Counted from the stretch's first letter, positions 48,127 through 63,958 are shown. The stretch is DNA of 64,000 nt from Bacteroidales bacterium (GCA_016936665.1 JAFGXI010000002.1:1-64000), one strand, 5' to 3'. The notes: generated by a model from the letters alone, not told the origin. Translations and numbers: made by a program.

Positions 48127-48149
48127 GCCGTTTTTACGGCTTTTTTTTT
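48127..48149 (+). terminator. Rho-independent terminator downstream of the endonuclease gene
   Basis: GCCGT-TTTT-ACGGC followed by TTTTTTTTT; T tract abuts the stop codon of the convergent mntP. Confidence 0.85.
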
Positions 48150-48716
48150 ATAAGCCAAAATACAAATGCTCAATCAAAATTTTAATACCAATAATAATTA
48201 AAACGACTCCACCGAGTAAAATTGCTTTTTGACCTATTTTATCTCCCATTATTTTACCTAACAACAGTCCTACAGCAGCAAAAAGAAAAGTAACAACAGC
48301 AATGCTGATACTGTAATGCCAGATATTAACTTCTAGAATGGCTAAACTAATACCGACAGCAAAAGCATCGATACTTGTCGCTATGGCTTGTGTTAATAAA
48401 GTACTTAATTTTAAATGGTTTTCTTTTGTATCGGAAATTTGGTATTTAATTCCATCGAATAACATTTTACTTCCGATGATTGATAATAAAATAAAAGCAA
48501 TCCAATGATCGAAATGTTTAACATCTTTTTCAAACCAAGAGCCGAAAATCCAGCCTAAAATTGGCATTGTACCTTGGAATAAAGCTAGTACTGTTGCTAT
48601 ATACATTGCTTTTGGTCGTTTTAAACCAACGATACACAATCCGTTAGAAACAGAAACTGCAAAACTGTCCATAGATAATGCAACGGACAAAAAAAGCATT
48701 GAAAAAATCTCGTCCA

Positions 48717-48717
<1 letters not shown>
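48148..48717 (-). CDS. mntP: Manganese efflux pump MntP
   Basis: LSMDSFAVSVSNGL and TQAIATSIDAFAVGISLA duplicated motifs. Confidence 0.93.
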
Positions 48718-53935
<5,218 letters not shown>

Positions 53936-54084
53936 TATCTTGTGCTTTTTGAAAGAAGTTTCGGGTATAATAAGAACTAGTTCATCTTTCCAATTAATAT
54001 CAATTTCTCATAGTTAACAATGTCGCAATTTAAAAAAAATCGAATATATTTTAATACCTTTACAAGTATTTCTTTAATCATTTT

Positions 54085-55653
54085 ATGAAGTATTTTATTT
54101 TAATAATTGCATCTGTAATTTCGATGCTTTCGAGCACGAAAGCACAAACAAAACAGTGGGTTTACTTCACAGATAAAGCAAACGTAAATTACAATCCTAG
54201 CAAATACTTATCTAAGAAAACGATTGAAAAGCGGTTGAAACAAGGTATTTCGCTTAACCAATATAGCGATTGGCCTTTAAATCAAAATTATATTGAGGTA
54301 GTATCTTTGTTGTCGGATTCCGTCGGTTTTCAGTCTAGGTGGTTTAATGCTATTGTTGTTTGGACAGATAATGAGCGTATAGCACAAATTCAAAATTTAC
54401 CTTTTGTACTTAAAACAGAGCTAGCTCAGCCAATGAATTCTGTTTTAGCCGACTTTAAAACAGAAGATGCCGATACTGATGATTATCAGTTGTTAGCAGA
54501 ACAACAAATCGAACTAATGCAAGGACAATTATTTGAACCTCTCAAAATTGATGGTTCGGGTATTCGAATTGCCATTTTCGATGGAGGTTTCCCTAATGTA
54601 GATAAGGCCCCTGAATTTGAACATATAAGAAATGCGGGGCATATTATTGCTACGCGAGATTTTACAAAAAACAAGGATTTTGTTTATTACTCAAGTACGC
54701 ATGGCACAATGGTTCTTTCTAATATTGGCGGTATTTGGAATCAACATAAATTAGGCTTGGCTACAAATGCAGAGTTTTTATTGGCCAAGACAGAAGTTGG
54801 TTTAGAGCCTTTTGCAGAGGAAGAATACTGGTTAGCAGCGGTGGAATGGGCCGACCAACAAGGGGCAGATATAATAAACAGTTCGCTAGGTTATACCCAT
54901 CATCGTTATTTTCGAGACCAAATGGATGGTACTTCTTTGGTAGCAAGGGCAGCGAACATGGCTGTTAGCAAAGGGATATTAGTTGTGAATGCAGCAGGAA
55001 ACGAAGGTGAACAATCTTTTTGGAAATATATTGGCACCCCCGCCGATGCCGATAGTGTGTTGAGTATTGGTGGTATTGATCCGGAAACCGGCTACCATAT
55101 CTCTTTCAGTTCGTACGGACCAACGGCAGATGGGCGTGCGAAGCCGAATGTTTCTGCAATGGGGAAGGTAGTCGTAGTTTCCAAAAAAGGTATCACAACA
55201 GCCTACGGCACATCGTTTGCAAGCCCGCTAGCTGCCGGTTTTGCAGCCTGTGTTCTACAAATGAATCCGAATTTCGATGTGCATCAATTGTTCGATGCAA
55301 TTCAAAAGTCGGCAACTTTGTATCCTTATTACGATTATGCCCATGGATTCGGAATTCCTCAAGCTTCGTATTTTACGCAGGCAAGGCACGAGAATACCAT
55401 GGCGACTTTTCGTTTTAAAAACAACGATAATCTGGTCGATGTCGAAATATTAAATCATGTTGAATATATACCCGGTCAAAGAAATTATTTGTATTATCAT
55501 ATCAAAAGACCCGATGGAAAAGTTATAGATTATGGTTTAGTCGATGTTATTGAAAAAGATGCATGGGCATTAAACATAAATAATTATGAAAACGGTGATT
55601 TGATTTGTGTACATTTTCATGGTTATACAAGTACTTTTAAAATTGAAAAGTAA
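54085..55653 (+). CDS. S8 family subtilisin-like serine peptidase
   Basis: IAIFDGGFPNVD, SSTHGTMVLSNIGG, YGTSFASPLAAGF catalytic motifs; signal peptide. Confidence 0.93.
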   Translation: MKYFILIIASVISMLSSTKAQTKQWVYFTDKANVNYNPSKYLSKKTIEKRLKQGISLNQYSDWPLNQNYIEVVSLLSDSVGFQSRWFNAIVVWTDNERIAQIQNLPFVLKTELAQPMNSVLADFKTEDADTDDYQLLAEQQIELMQGQLFEPLKIDGSGIRIAIFDGGFPNVDKAPEFEHIRNAGHIIATRDFTKNKDFVYYSSTHGTMVLSNIGGIWNQHKLGLATNAEFLLAKTEVGLEPFAEEEYWLAAVEWADQQGADIINSSLGYTHHRYFRDQMDGTSLVARAANMAVSKGILVVNAAGNEGEQSFWKYIGTPADADSVLSIGGIDPETGYHISFSSYGPTADGRAKPNVSAMGKVVVVSKKGITTAYGTSFASPLAAGFAACVLQMNPNFDVHQLFDAIQKSATLYPYYDYAHGFGIPQASYFTQARHENTMATFRFKNNDNLVDVEILNHVEYIPGQRNYLYYHIKRPDGKVIDYGLVDVIEKDAWALNINNYENGDLICVHFHGYTSTFKIEK

Positions 55654-56345
55654 TGAAATTGAAATCTTATATTATTTTATTATTCTTTGTGGCTAATATA
55701 AATGCCTTTTCGCAAATCGTTTTAATGCAAGAGCATGTCGACTCAACCTATGAGAAACATCAATTCGGAGTCAACCAAAGGCATTATTTACACCTTTTTA
55801 TTGGTTTAGGTTTTTCTTTTGGCGATTCGCATGGACAAGGTTTAGTCACAAAATTTGGAGGAACATCTACTTACGATTTAGCCTTACGTTACAAATTAAA
55901 ACTAAATAATTACTTTGCTACAGGTATAGATGCCGGGCTTAATGGTCAATATGTAAGTTATCCGGTAAAAGATCCTATTGAAAAGGATAAAATGAATATC
56001 ACTTCATTAAAATATGCTTGGTTTTTTAGAATAAATTTTGGTCATAGGGGCGACATTATGGGTAAATTTATCGATCTTGGCATATGGGGGACTAATGTAC
56101 TTGATAGTTATCTGATAATTGAACAAGAAGTAGAAAACCAAGATTATAGAATTGAAGAAACATATTATAGGCATTTAAAGATATTCAACCCTTTTAACTA
56201 TGGGCTTGTTTTTAGAATGGGATGGAATCAGTTCGCTATTTTTGCAGAGTATCGTTATTCCGAAATCATTAAAAATCAATATTTGAATCAGAAGCGATTA
56301 GTTCCAGAATGGACTGTGGGTTTACAAATAGGATTACACCGATAA
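55653..56345 (+). CDS. Hypothetical outer-membrane beta-barrel-like protein
   Basis: Signal peptide, alternating aromatic beta strands. Confidence 0.6.
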   Translation: MKLKSYIILLFFVANINAFSQIVLMQEHVDSTYEKHQFGVNQRHYLHLFIGLGFSFGDSHGQGLVTKFGGTSTYDLALRYKLKLNNYFATGIDAGLNGQYVSYPVKDPIEKDKMNITSLKYAWFFRINFGHRGDIMGKFIDLGIWGTNVLDSYLIIEQEVENQDYRIEETYYRHLKIFNPFNYGLVFRMGWNQFAIFAEYRYSEIIKNQYLNQKRLVPEWTVGLQIGLHR

Positions 56346-56349
56346 ATTT

Positions 56350-57189
56350 ATGTATACAGAATATCAAATAGTTTTCGATAGAGGCATTTCTGAGGAAGAA
56401 GCCGATATAATAGTTGCTTTACTTAGTCAGACAGAATTCGAAAGTTTCGAAAATGATGAGAATGCTGTTAAAGCATATATCCAAAAAGAAAAAATTGATA
56501 ATACAAACATTGAAGAAATTGTATTCAGTTTGAAAATGCTTTACGAGTTTAAGTTGGAGGTCAAAGAAATTGAAACGGTCAATTGGAACGAGGTTTGGGA
56601 AAAAGATTACGAACCTGTTTTTGTGAATGAACAATGCGTTATTAAAGCACCTTTTCATTCAATATCTCCCTCGTTGCCTTATGAAATAACCATCGAACCC
56701 AAAATGGCATTTGGAACCGGGCACCACGAAACAACTGCTCAAATGAGCGATTTATTATTCGATATTCCTCTCAAAAGAAAAACGGTTTGCGATGCCGGTA
56801 CTGGTTCTGGCATATTATCTATTTTAGCGATAATGCTTGGCGCGAATTCGGTGTTTGCATACGATATCGATGAGTGGTCGGTAAGAAACACAAAGGAAAA
56901 TCTTAAAATTAATAAAATTACCAAAGTGGAGGTAAAACAAGGCGATGTTTCAGTTTTACAAAATATGTATTTCGATGTAATCCTTGCAAATATAAACCGC
57001 AATATCTTATTAAAAGATGTTGTTCAATTTGTGAAGTCGCTCAATAAAAAAGGCACTTTAATTGTAAGTGGTTTTTATACACAAGATATGTCTATTATTC
57101 AGCAAACATTTACTCAGCACGGCTTACATTTAGTCCGATTTAAAACCAAAAACAATTGGGTAGTAGCGGAGTTTAATTTGAAAAACTAA
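56350..57189 (+). CDS. prmA: Ribosomal protein L11 methyltransferase
   Basis: EPKMAFGTGHHETTAQM, DAGTGSGILSILAIMLGA, DVILANINRNIL. Confidence 0.95.
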   Translation: MYTEYQIVFDRGISEEEADIIVALLSQTEFESFENDENAVKAYIQKEKIDNTNIEEIVFSLKMLYEFKLEVKEIETVNWNEVWEKDYEPVFVNEQCVIKAPFHSISPSLPYEITIEPKMAFGTGHHETTAQMSDLLFDIPLKRKTVCDAGTGSGILSILAIMLGANSVFAYDIDEWSVRNTKENLKINKITKVEVKQGDVSVLQNMYFDVILANINRNILLKDVVQFVKSLNKKGTLIVSGFYTQDMSIIQQTFTQHGLHLVRFKTKNNWVVAEFNLKN

Positions 57190-57198
57190 AACAATACT

Positions 57199-60100
57199 AT
57201 GTCGTTTAAAACAATTCTTACATTTATAAAATTCATAGCAATAAGCTTTTTTGTGTTTTTTTCGATTAATACAGCCGAAGCTCAAGAGTCATTTCCTGCC
57301 GACAGTGTTAAGTTCATAAAAAAAATTGATGATTTTATGAGTAACACAAAAGATAAAGATAAGGCAAAGAAATTTTTCGACGAACTAGAAAAAGAGTGGA
57401 AAGAAGGTGTTTTGGTAGAAAAATATCGTCAAGATATTTACAAGCTAACCAATAAAATGTTGGAGCGTAAAGCAAGACCATATCCTCATTTCGAAACCTT
57501 TTTTGGTATTATGATTGCCTTTGCAAAGAGCGAACAAAGCGAAGATAATTACCAAGTATGGGTCGATTTCTTTTCCGAAATGCTCGATAATAAAAGGCTT
57601 TCGATGGCAAAATTAGACCGATTTTTGGACAATAGCTTACACCTTATAGAAAGCAATTCGTTATTTAAAAATACCATTGTTGAGTGGCGAACGAGCTCTC
57701 CGGACTTTAAAATTCAGAAAGTTGACGATGATTTGCAAGTGACTGTTGAGCATATAGATTTAACATGTTTCGCAAAAGGCGATAGCACTCAAATATTTAA
57801 TATTTCCGGTCAGTTTAAGTTTGAAGAAATGATTTTTAATGGGAAGGGTGGCCTTGTAACTTGGGAGCGATCGGATGTTAATAAAGATTCTATTTATGCA
57901 CTTTTGGATAATGTTAAGCTTGATTTAAAAAAGTCTGAATACATCATCGACACCGTCCTTTTTTACAATAAATATTATTTTACAGAACCTTTGTACGGGC
58001 AATTACACGATAAGGTAGTGAATACCAAATCGACCGATAAATTATCTTATCCCAAATTCGATTCGTTTACTAAGCACTTCGAAATGAAGGATATATTTAA
58101 AGACGTAAATTATTCCGGTGGATTTTCAATGCAAGGATCGCAGTTTTATGGCTCCGGTTCTAAAGAATCTCCGGCAAATCTTCAGTTTTATAGAAAAGAT
58201 ACACTGGTACTTACTGCAAGAACACAGATGTTTATTTTTAAACCGGAGCAAGTGCTAAGTTCGAATGCTAGTGTGACTTTTAAATTAGAAGATGACTCAA
58301 TTTTTCATCCGGGTTTAAAATTCAATTTTGGAATAAAAAGCAGAATAGTAACACTTACAAGAGATAAAGAAAATATTGGTCGTGCGCCTTACATTAACAC
58401 TTATCATAATGTTGATATGATGGTTGGTAAATTGGTTTGGGATATGTCGAAGCCCAAATTGCAAATGGAGCCGGGGCCAATTCAAAAAGTAGCTTATTTC
58501 GAATCTGCCGATTTTTACAGTGTTGAAAAATATTTCGAGATTCAGAAAATGGACGATGTAAACCCTTTGGTTGCGGTACGCTCATTTGTTAAGCGCAACG
58601 GGAACTACAATGAGTTTTATGCTTCCGAATTTGCCGATTATATGCGAATGTCGGAACCAGCAATTCATAAGTATTTATTGGGCCTAGCTTTCGATGGGTT
58701 TATCACTTACGATTTAGATAACGATAGAGTAACTGTTAAAGAAAAACTGTATCATTATTTACGCGCCAGTGTGGGCGATAAAGACTACGATGTTATTGGT
58801 TTTATTTCTAATACCGAGGGTAAAAATGCCGAAATAAGTTTACTCACCAACGAATTAAAATTATACGGTTGCGATCAAATATTTTTATCAGACTCGCAAG
58901 ATGTAGTCGTGTTTCCTAAAAATGGCGAAGTTCGTTTGAAGAAAGATCGCGATTTTTCTTTCGATGGTCAAGTTAACGCCGGGTTATTTTATTTTTATGG
59001 TAGTAATTTTGAGTTTAGTTACAAAAATTTCAAAATCGATTTCAACAATGTCGAACGATTGCAAATGCATGTTAAAAGCTACGATCAATACGACAAATAT
59101 GGTGAGCCAATTTTAATTCCCGTTCAAACACCTTTTCACAATATTAAAGGAGATTTACTCATTGATAAACCTTTCAACAAGTCGGGGGTTAAACCTTCAC
59201 CCGAATATCCGATCTTCAATAGTAAAAAAGAATCTTACGCTTATTGGGATAACCCTAATATTCAGAATGGAGCTTATAAAAAAGACGATTTTTATTTTCA
59301 AGTTTATCCTTATTCTTTCGATAGTTTAGATAACTTGGAACGCAACAGTTTGGTTTTCGATGGTTATTTCAATTCGGCTAATATATTACCGGGTTTCGAA
59401 GAGCAATTGCGCTTACGCCCCGATTATTCATTGGGTTTTGTTCGTCAGACACCACCGCAGGGTTACCCAGTATACCAGGGCAAGGGTAATTTAACAGGAA
59501 CAACCGATTTGAGTAATGCCGGTTTGTTGTCGGAGGGAGAACTACGCTATTTAACCTCTGTAACCAAATCGAGAAAAATGACATTATTGCCGGATGTTTT
59601 GAAAGCCGACGAATCGAAATTCGATAATACTAAAACACTTGGCCCTCCAGAGTTCCCGTGGGTTAATGCAGAACAGTCGCATGTCGATTGGTATGCATAT
59701 AAAGATAGTTTGGTTACCGAATCGGTGGATATTCCAATTAAAATGTACAACGATCAAACGACTTTGGTAGGAGCAACCATCTTGCAACCAACAGGTATGA
59801 GTGGGTGGGGTTTGGTCGATTTAGTAACTGCTGAGTTGATTTCTGAAATGTTTAGATTTAAAGAAAACACTTTCGATGCAGATACTTCAGGCTTTAATTT
59901 GAAAACCGCCGGTGCCGAAGATTTCGATTTTAAAACCAATAATGTAAATGCTCATATCGATTTTAACGAAAGAAAAGGTATTTTTAAATCGAATGGAGAA
60001 GCATCATTCGTAGAGTTTCCACAAAACCAGTATATCTGTTTTATGGATCAGTTTACGTGGTATATGGACAACGAAGTGCTTGAAATGAGTGCTAGCGAAA

Positions 60101-61737
60101 AAGCACAAGCAACCATAAAAAGCAACGAAGATTTAGGGCCTATTATGGAAGATGATGTGGAACTATCCGGCTCGCAGTTTATTTCGGTTCATCCGCGACA
60201 AGACTCGCTCAATTTTATAGCACCAACGGCAACTTATAACATGAGAACAAAGCTCATTTCGGCTAAAGATGTAAAATATATTCGTGTAGCCGATGCAGTA
60301 ATTTATCCGGTCGATGGCGTAGTGGAGGTCGAAAAACATGCAGTCATGCGAACTTTAGAAAATTCGAGAATCATAGCCAATAGCGCAACAAGGTATCATA
60401 CCATTTTTAATGCTGCGACCAACATTTACGGACGAAAAGAATACACTTCTTCTGGCGATTATAATTTTTATAATGAAGACAGCTTAAAACAAGTTATTCA
60501 TTTCGATGTTGTTGGTGTAGATTCTACAATGCAAACCTACGGACGAGGCAAGATAGGTGTGACCGAAAATTTTACTTTTAATCCTTATTTCGCATACAAC
60601 GGAAAGGTATATTTGTATTCAAATAATCAGAATTTAACGTTCGCAGGTTATACTAAAATTTCTCACGAATGTGAACGCACTAAACCTCAATGGGTTAAAT
60701 TCAAATCGGATATTGATCCAAAAGATATCTTCATACCCGTTACGCCACCAATAGAAAATATTAATGAATCGATTTTACATGCGAGTTTAATGATTACCAA
60801 CGATTCTGCTCATATTTATCCGGCATTTTTATCGCCTCACGAAAAATACAGCGATACAGAATTAATACCAACCGAAGGCTATTTAATATACGATAAGCAA
60901 GATGGAAAATACATGATAGGTAGTAAAGATAAGCTTGAAGAACCGAGCTTGCCGGGTAACCTTGTCAGTTTACACCATACCGTTTGTAATTTCTATGGCG
61001 AAGGTAGAGTTGGTTTAGGAACCGATTTTGGAAGATTCTCTGTAAAATCGGCAGGAAATATTAACCAGAACGCAGTAGGAGAGAGCACCGTGCTTAATTT
61101 AGTGATGTTCCTTGAGTTTTATTTTAACGATAAATGCTTGAACATTATGGCAAAAGACTTAAGTGCTTCCGGCGAAGGCTATGCTCCTGAAGATGTTTAT
61201 TACAAGGGAATTACAGAAATTGTTGGACGAGAAGAAGCCGAGGAATATATTGCTAATTTGAGTATGGGTAGCAATAAAAAATACCCTAAATCTTTAGAAA
61301 CAGGTTTGTTAATTAGCGAGGTAAAATTGAAATGGGATCCTGCAAAAAAACGTTATAATTCCGATGGCCCTATTGGTATTGGAAGTATTCTTAAAAAGCA
61401 AGTAAACCGTTTGTTAGATGGTCATTTACAAGTTATTAAGAAACGTTCCGGCGATGAGTTTTTCTTATATCTGGAAGTCGACGAAAATACATGGTATTAC
61501 TTCCATATGGCTCATAATGTGCTCAAAGCAGTCAGCTCAAACGAAGAATTCAATACAGTTTTAAGAACCATGAAACCAGCTGATAGAAAGCTAAAAGCAG
61601 AAAAAGATCAAGCTTCATATTCGTTTTTCCCATCAACCGAAGGTTTAAAGAAAAAATTCTTGAAGCAATTCGAAGAAGGAGCCTCGGAAGAAGGCGACGA
61701 AGAAGATGAAACAGCTCCGGAAGAAGAACATTTTTAA
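57199..61737 (+). CDS. Very large (1512 aa) secreted protein of unknown function, Bacteroidota-type
   Basis: Signal peptide ending TAEAQ; long beta-rich body; strongly acidic C-terminus EEGASEEGDEEDETAPEEEHF. Confidence 0.75.
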   Translation: MSFKTILTFIKFIAISFFVFFSINTAEAQESFPADSVKFIKKIDDFMSNTKDKDKAKKFFDELEKEWKEGVLVEKYRQDIYKLTNKMLERKARPYPHFETFFGIMIAFAKSEQSEDNYQVWVDFFSEMLDNKRLSMAKLDRFLDNSLHLIESNSLFKNTIVEWRTSSPDFKIQKVDDDLQVTVEHIDLTCFAKGDSTQIFNISGQFKFEEMIFNGKGGLVTWERSDVNKDSIYALLDNVKLDLKKSEYIIDTVLFYNKYYFTEPLYGQLHDKVVNTKSTDKLSYPKFDSFTKHFEMKDIFKDVNYSGGFSMQGSQFYGSGSKESPANLQFYRKDTLVLTARTQMFIFKPEQVLSSNASVTFKLEDDSIFHPGLKFNFGIKSRIVTLTRDKENIGRAPYINTYHNVDMMVGKLVWDMSKPKLQMEPGPIQKVAYFESADFYSVEKYFEIQKMDDVNPLVAVRSFVKRNGNYNEFYASEFADYMRMSEPAIHKYLLGLAFDGFITYDLDNDRVTVKEKLYHYLRASVGDKDYDVIGFISNTEGKNAEISLLTNELKLYGCDQIFLSDSQDVVVFPKNGEVRLKKDRDFSFDGQVNAGLFYFYGSNFEFSYKNFKIDFNNVERLQMHVKSYDQYDKYGEPILIPVQTPFHNIKGDLLIDKPFNKSGVKPSPEYPIFNSKKESYAYWDNPNIQNGAYKKDDFYFQVYPYSFDSLDNLERNSLVFDGYFNSANILPGFEEQLRLRPDYSLGFVRQTPPQGYPVYQGKGNLTGTTDLSNAGLLSEGELRYLTSVTKSRKMTLLPDVLKADESKFDNTKTLGPPEFPWVNAEQSHVDWYAYKDSLVTESVDIPIKMYNDQTTLVGATILQPTGMSGWGLVDLVTAELISEMFRFKENTFDADTSGFNLKTAGAEDFDFKTNNVNAHIDFNERKGIFKSNGEASFVEFPQNQYICFMDQFTWYMDNEVLEMSASEKAQATIKSNEDLGPIMEDDVELSGSQFISVHPRQDSLNFIAPTATYNMRTKLISAKDVKYIRVADAVIYPVDGVVEVEKHAVMRTLENSRIIANSATRYHTIFNAATNIYGRKEYTSSGDYNFYNEDSLKQVIHFDVVGVDSTMQTYGRGKIGVTENFTFNPYFAYNGKVYLYSNNQNLTFAGYTKISHECERTKPQWVKFKSDIDPKDIFIPVTPPIENINESILHASLMITNDSAHIYPAFLSPHEKYSDTELIPTEGYLIYDKQDGKYMIGSKDKLEEPSLPGNLVSLHHTVCNFYGEGRVGLGTDFGRFSVKSAGNINQNAVGESTVLNLVMFLEFYFNDKCLNIMAKDLSASGEGYAPEDVYYKGITEIVGREEAEEYIANLSMGSNKKYPKSLETGLLISEVKLKWDPAKKRYNSDGPIGIGSILKKQVNRLLDGHLQVIKKRSGDEFFLYLEVDENTWYYFHMAHNVLKAVSSNEEFNTVLRTMKPADRKLKAEKDQASYSFFPSTEGLKKKFLKQFEEGASEEGDEEDETAPEEEHF

Positions 61738-61813
61738 TACTTAACGTTCAAATGCTTAGCATGAAAAATGAGCTGAGTTAATTTTTAAGGCTATAAAAAC
61801 AGCGAAAGTTTTA

Positions 61814-61821
61814 TATATTTG
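61814..61821 (+). promoter_or_regulatory. Candidate -7 element (TATATTTG) for the SPOR gene
   Basis: Exact TAnnTTTG 27 bp upstream of the ATG. Confidence 0.4.
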
Positions 61822-61847
61822 TCGTGGAAGATTTGTAGGATAAAGAT

Positions 61848-62906
61848 ATGTTAGAATTAGTTTCAAAATCGATAAGAGCACTTATTAAGGAGCACGATTA
61901 TGCAATTGTGCCCAACCTTGGCGGTTTTGTAACAAAATACAAATCGGCAGAGTTACTCCCTTCGAAAGGTATTATTTTACCACCATCAAAATCGATTGCA
62001 TTTAATCGGAAATTAATTGATGACGATGGCCTTTTGGTTCATAAAATGGCTATTATAGGGCAAGTCTCTTTGGAAACAGCAAAGGAACATTTGCAAGAAT
62101 TTATAAAAAAAGCATTTCAGCAGTTGGACGAGGCCAGACCAATCAATATTGAGCAATTAGGTACGCTTAAGTATAATAAAAACTTACAACTGGAATTTGA
62201 GCTAAAAACGAAAGATAATTTTAATCCATATTCGTATGGTTTAACGAGCTTACATTGTGAGCCTATACAAACTAAAGCAAAAGTAAAACAAGCTCAAAAG
62301 AAAATATTAAGCCGATCGATTTTAAGCAAAGTTGCTATTGTGTTGCCATTTGTTATTGTTGGCGTTTTATTATCATATTATATTAAAGACCACTCGATTT
62401 CTGAGCTCAAGCAAACAGCCGAGTTCTTTTCGTGGTTCGATACTTCCACTGTGAAAAACGATACCTCTAAGCAAAACCAAACTAAAACAGAAGTCGAAGC
62501 TAAAATTGACGAGCAAACTCAAAAACAGAACGCTCTAAAATATATTGAACCAAAAGTAGAACAGACCGTTAGTATAACAGAAGATACGAAAGTCGATAAA
62601 GCATCTGCAGAAATTGAGGAGGATGAGCCTATAAATAATTCTCAATCAGAAATGCAGGAAGAGCCAGTAAAAACAATCGATAAAACGGCAAAATATCAAT
62701 TGGTTGCCGGTAGTTTTAAAGCGTCGGGTAATGCCAATCGTTTGCAAAAGAAACTCGAAAAACTAGGCTATCCGGCCATTGTTGTTCATCAAGCACAACG
62801 CTACAGAGTAATTGCATCGGCCTATTCGGATAAAATTGAAGCTATACAAGCCAAAGACAGCTTAAAAGCACAGCATATTTCGACTTGGGTGAATACCTTA
62901 AATTAA
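61848..62906 (+). CDS. HU-CCDC81-type / TM / SPOR domain protein
   Basis: N-terminal ISKSIRALIKEHDYAIVPNLGGFVT-like HU-CCDC81 motif, TM VAIVLPFVIVGVLLSYYI, C-terminal SPOR (YQLVAGSFKASGNANRLQKKLEKLGYPAIVV). Confidence 0.88.
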   Translation: MLELVSKSIRALIKEHDYAIVPNLGGFVTKYKSAELLPSKGIILPPSKSIAFNRKLIDDDGLLVHKMAIIGQVSLETAKEHLQEFIKKAFQQLDEARPINIEQLGTLKYNKNLQLEFELKTKDNFNPYSYGLTSLHCEPIQTKAKVKQAQKKILSRSILSKVAIVLPFVIVGVLLSYYIKDHSISELKQTAEFFSWFDTSTVKNDTSKQNQTKTEVEAKIDEQTQKQNALKYIEPKVEQTVSITEDTKVDKASAEIEEDEPINNSQSEMQEEPVKTIDKTAKYQLVAGSFKASGNANRLQKKLEKLGYPAIVVHQAQRYRVIASAYSDKIEAIQAKDSLKAQHISTWVNTLN

Positions 62907-62914
62907 TGAATTAA

Positions 62915-63958
62915 GGCAAGATTTCAACAGTAGATTATCGTTTTGGATTTAATGGACAGGAAAAAGATGACGAGGTATTTGGCTCTACAGGAACAAGTTA
63001 CACCGCCGAGTTTTGGCAGTACGACCCACGAACCGGCAGGAGGTGGAATGTTGACCCGGTGATTAAGCCTTGGGAAAGTGCTTATGCTACTTTTAATTGT
63101 AATCCAATTGCAAAGATAGACCCTAATGGGAATAATGCCGATGAGTATAATTTAAATATTGAAACAGGCGAAACTGAAAAGGTTAGTAATAAAGGAGGTA
63201 AGGATACTCAATATATAAATATAAATGATGGTTCAGGCAGTAGTATAAATACAGTAGAAATACAAGGGAGTAGCTTTTCAATTGACTATAACTCTTACTC
63301 TGAGGGTGGAAATTTTAGTGCGACAGCAACCATTAGTGGAGGTAATTCATCTCATAATTTAGCATATACTTCTAGTGCTGCTCCTTTAGTGGTTGGTAAT
63401 TTAGCAATTGCATCTGACCTTACATATAAATATGGTTTTAAATCACAAGTACAATTATTTAATAAAGGGTATTTTGAAGGACAAACATTAAAAGGGGCAA
63501 GTGGTATCTGGAAACAGACATACAATGGAGGTAATGGTGTAGGCTCTGTAAAAGCAATGAAATCAGCATTTAAAAATACTGCTATTACTGGAAAAGGTTT
63601 AATGTATTCTAATTATTTACTAAACGGAATTTCAGGAGGCTTTATAGCTTATGATGCAATGACTAATTCTCAGTACGGTGAAGGATTTGGCGGATGGGGG
63701 TATGAATTCTCTTTAGATGCAGTTGGGTTTGGTTTAGGCTTCACAAGTGCTTTCCCATTGTCTATGGCATACTTTAAAATAAAGCCTACTTTAAAAGTAG
63801 CTAATGACGACCAAGTAACAAAAGCTAGTCTTTATACAGGATATAGACCAATACCAAATGGATATGGTCCAGACGCTTACAAAAAGATGGATAAAATCCT
63901 AGATAGTATGTGGAATGAAAAAACTAAAAGAGGACAAACAAGAACTGCAACATGGTAA
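62915..63958 (+). pseudogene. Orphan Rhs C-terminal tip: truncated RHS core plus variable candidate toxin domain, no native start codon
   Basis: Frame opens after TAA at 62912: ISTVDYRFGFNGQEKDDEVFGSTGTSYTAEFWQYDPRTGRRWNVDPVIKPWESAYATFNCNPIAKIDPNG, then unrelated tip sequence. First possible start is GTG at 63059, inside the core motif. Confidence 0.85.
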
